DNA of 40,207 nucleotides from Pyxidicoccus fallax (GTDB lineage Bacteria; Myxococcota; Myxococcia; Myxococcales; Myxococcaceae), in NCBI RefSeq assembly GCF_012933655.1, contig NZ_JABBJJ010000083.1:1-40207 (forward strand), read 5' to 3'. Shown piece by piece: positions 38,131 through 40,207 of this stretch. The notes beneath the pieces are model-generated. The model did no database searches. It saw only the letters and a program-made list of their open reading frames with translations, and was not told the origin of the DNA. The position numbers were made by a program, and so were the translations under genes. Position 1 is the stretch's first letter, and each line of letters opens with the position of its first letter.

Positions 38131-40207
38131 TCACGCCGGGCCGGGCGCCGCCGTGAGCCGCCCGGCCAGGGCCTCCGCGTCGGTGAGGGGCCGCTCGCAG
38201 ACGAAGCCCCGGCACAGGTACGCCGCGGCCCGGCCACCCACCGGCTCGCGGCCCTCGAAAATCTCGCGCAGCAGCGGCGGCACCGACGCGCCCGGGTCCT
38301 TCCACCCCAGGGCGAAGGTGGGCGCGTACGCGCGGTTGGCCGAGGCCACCAGCGGCGCCACCGCCTCGCGCGTCCCGGCGAAGGTGACGCCCGCCGCGCC
38401 GTCCAGCAGCGCGTCCGCGGCCAGCCCCAGGTAGCCATAGCCCATGGGGTTCTTCACCAGCCCGTCGCGCATCCGTGCCACGTACTTCTCCGGCAGCTCC
38501 AGGTGGCGCTTGTCGCCGGTGAGCGCCGCCAGCTCCACCTGCGCCTCCGTCAGCGTGGAGGCCCCGGAGGGAAACGCATTGTCGAAGAGGCCATACGTCG
38601 CCACCACGAGGTCCTTCTGCCCGCGCGGCGCGGTGAGGTACGCGCCCTTCTCCGCGTCCCAGAACAGCTCCACCGCGCGGCGCACCAGCGCGTCCGCGGC
38701 CTCCAGGTACTTCACGTCGAAGGTGGCCTGATAGAGCGCGGTGAGGCCCGAGGCCAGGTTGCCGTAGTCCTCCAGGAAGCCGTCGATGCGCGCCTCGCCC
38801 TGGAACGAGCGCGCCAGCCGCGTCCCGTCCCACATCCGCGAGAGCACGAAGTCCGCGGCGGCCACCGCCTGCCGGGCCCAGTCCGGCCGCTCGAAGACGC
38901 GCGCGGCCAGCGCGAGCCCGCGAATCATCAGCCCGTTCCAGCCCGAGAGCACCTTGTCGTCGCGCCCCGGCTTCACCCGCTGCTCACGCGCGTCGAAGAG
39001 CGCCCGGCGCGCGGCGGCCAGCTCGCGCTCCACCTCCTCCACCGGCAGCCCGCGCTGGGACGCCAGCTCCGCCGCCGGTACCGCCACCTCCAGCACCGTC
39101 GTGCCGTGCTCGAAGTTCCCCGGCGGGGTGACGCGGAAGTGGCGCATCACCAGCTCGGCCTGGGGCGCGGGCAGCACCGCCTGGAGCTCCTCCGGGCGCC
39201 AGACGAAGAACTTCCCCTCCTCGCCCTCGCTGTCCGCGTCCTGCGCCGCGTAGAAGGCGCCGCCCGCGTCCGTCATCTCGCGGCGCACGTACTCCACCGT
39301 CTCCTCCACCACCTTGCGCCACAGCGGCCGGGGCTCCACCTGCTGCGCCTGCGCGTACAGGTGCACGAGCTGCGCGTTGTCGTAGAGCATCTTCTCGAAG
39401 TGGGGCACCAGCCACCGCTCGTCCACCGAGTACCGGTGGAAGCCCCCGCCGAGCTGGTCGTAGATGCCGCCCAGCGCCATGCGCTCCAGCGTGCGGAACA
39501 CCCCGTCCTTGAGCTGCGCGCCACCCCCGCGGCGCCACGCGCGCAGCATCAGCGCCAGGTTCATGGGGTTGGGGAACTTGGGCGCGCCGCCGAAGCCGCC
39601 GTACACCGGGTCCAGGTGCTGGGCCATGCGCCCGCCCAGGGCCACGACGTCCTCCGCCGTCAGCGTGCCGGGGGCGGCGTCCAGTCCGTAGGTGGCCAGC
39701 TCACCGAGCCCCTCCTCGAAGAGCGCGGCCTGGCGCTGGACGTCCTCGCGCTTGTTCACCCACGCGTCCCTCAGCGAGGCCAGCAGCCGGGGGAAGCCCG
39801 GCCGGCCATAGCGGTCCTGGGGCGGGAAGTAGGTGCCTCCGTAGAAGGGCTTCAGGTCCGGCGTGAGGAACACCGTGAGCGGCCAGCCACCGCCCTGCCC
39901 CATCAGCTGCACGACGCCCTGGTAGATCTGGTCCAGGTCCGGCCGCTCCTCGCGGTCCACCTTGATGTTGATGAACCCCTCGTTCATCAGCCGGGCCGTC
40001 TCCGGCGAGTCGAACGACTCGTGGGCCATGACATGGCACCAGTGGCACGCGGAGTAGCCGACCGACAGGAGGATGGGCTTGTCCTCCGCCTTCGCCCGCG
40101 CGAGGGCCTCGTCGCCCCAGGGGTACCAGTCCACGGGGTTGTGGGCGTGCTGGCGCAGGTACGGCGAGGGCTCCCGGGCCAGGCGGTTGGTGGGGCCGGG
40201 GTTCGAC
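38131..40207 (-). CDS. YyaL/SPATA20-type thioredoxin-fold protein, 5' end outside window
   Basis: The frame runs to the right edge without a start of its own. Upstream of the in-window GTG at 40134 the frame reads [24 protein letters not shown], the conserved beginning of this family, so that GTG is not the start. An N-terminal thioredoxin-like domain with C-H-W-C-H-V-M follows, then a large (alpha/alpha)6-type domain seen in glycoside hydrolase-like proteins (for example [18 protein letters not shown]). The visible part is 691 aa, near full length. The biochemical role is not settled in the family. Convergent with the deacetylase gene, 9 bp apart. Confidence 0.88.
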   Translation of the reverse strand, partial: SNPGPTNRLAREPSPYLRQHAHNPVDWYPWGDEALARAKAEDKPILLSVGYSACHWCHVMAHESFDSPETARLMNEGFINIKVDREERPDLDQIYQGVVQLMGQGGGWPLTVFLTPDLKPFYGGTYFPPQDRYGRPGFPRLLASLRDAWVNKREDVQRQAALFEEGLGELATYGLDAAPGTLTAEDVVALGGRMAQHLDPVYGGFGGAPKFPNPMNLALMLRAWRRGGGAQLKDGVFRTLERMALGGIYDQLGGGFHRYSVDERWLVPHFEKMLYDNAQLVHLYAQAQQVEPRPLWRKVVEETVEYVRREMTDAGGAFYAAQDADSEGEEGKFFVWRPEELQAVLPAPQAELVMRHFRVTPPGNFEHGTTVLEVAVPAAELASQRGLPVEEVERELAAARRALFDAREQRVKPGRDDKVLSGWNGLMIRGLALAARVFERPDWARQAVAAADFVLSRMWDGTRLARSFQGEARIDGFLEDYGNLASGLTALYQATFDVKYLEAADALVRRAVELFWDAEKGAYLTAPRGQKDLVVATYGLFDNAFPSGASTLTEAQVELAALTGDKRHLELPEKYVARMRDGLVKNPMGYGYLGLAADALLDGAAGVTFAGTREAVAPLVASANRAYAPTFALGWKDPGASVPPLLREIFEGREPVGGRAAAYLCRGFVCERPLTDAEALAGRLTAAPGPA

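Overview
The window is high-GC DNA (strong G/C bias at third codon positions, with long spurious frames on the opposite strands) and looks like the chromosome of a myxobacterium of the Myxococcus/Corallococcus/Pyxidicoccus type. The evidence is the density of lipoproteins, an Oar-like TonB-dependent receptor, a TIR-STAND-WD40 protein, a Sel1-repeat protein and many stand-alone regulatory or enzymatic genes. This is inference from gene content; no rRNA or tRNA is present. Both ends cut genes: a lipoprotein on the left and a YyaL/SPATA20-type protein on the right.

Layout. 1-4775: a Tad-type secretion/pilus accessory cassette (partial Cys-rich lipoprotein, TadE-like, TadG-like, second TadE-like, exported protein), with overlapping stops and starts. 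4852-7335: a lipoprotein with two helix-hairpin-helix-like units, a zinc-ribbon protein and an LCM-type methyltransferase. 7683-11545: an Oar-like TonB-dependent receptor and a small lipoprotein. 11544-13265: a tandem array of four diverged copies (A-D) of an unrecognised small gene. Its products share an N-terminal M[RQ]GIR start, an internal LLxGxLM segment and a W-P-P-G-G-G-G/proline tail. 13266-18203: the TIR-nSTAND1-WD40 gene (1388 aa), directly abutted by a TonB-like gene. 18200-21611 (minus): ATP-grasp protein, EamA transporter, queG and a PduO-type cobalamin adenosyltransferase, probably one operon. 21764-23034: thyA-folA with an ATGA overlap. 23043-29270: PTH2-like protein, a hydrophobic repeat protein, a cytochrome c-FTR1 iron permease fusion, and a Sel1-type protein flanked by two paralogous glycine-rich membrane proteins. 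29290-32114 (minus): an HD phosphohydrolase coupled by ATGA to a Nudix-metallo-beta-lactamase fusion. 32263-38121: a Ddl-like ATP-grasp ligase overlapping a GNAT acetyltransferase, a transglutaminase-like exported protein, a lipoprotein and a polysaccharide deacetylase. 38131-end (minus): the YyaL-type protein.

The most unusual region is 11544-13265. The small genes carry good Shine-Dalgarno sequences and repeat conserved 5' and 3' blocks. They lie immediately upstream of an NLR-like TIR-STAND-WD40 protein whose WD40 units also look recently duplicated. Whether the small products act with the TIR protein (for example as modulators, sensors or decoys) is speculation; the sequence shows only the array, its conserved coding blocks and its position. 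Copies A and D share a one-base difference that splits the frame into two ATGA-overlapping ORFs, while B and C keep one frame. Copies C and D lose the membrane-like C-terminal tail that B retains. The array therefore mixes possible functional diversification with possible decay.
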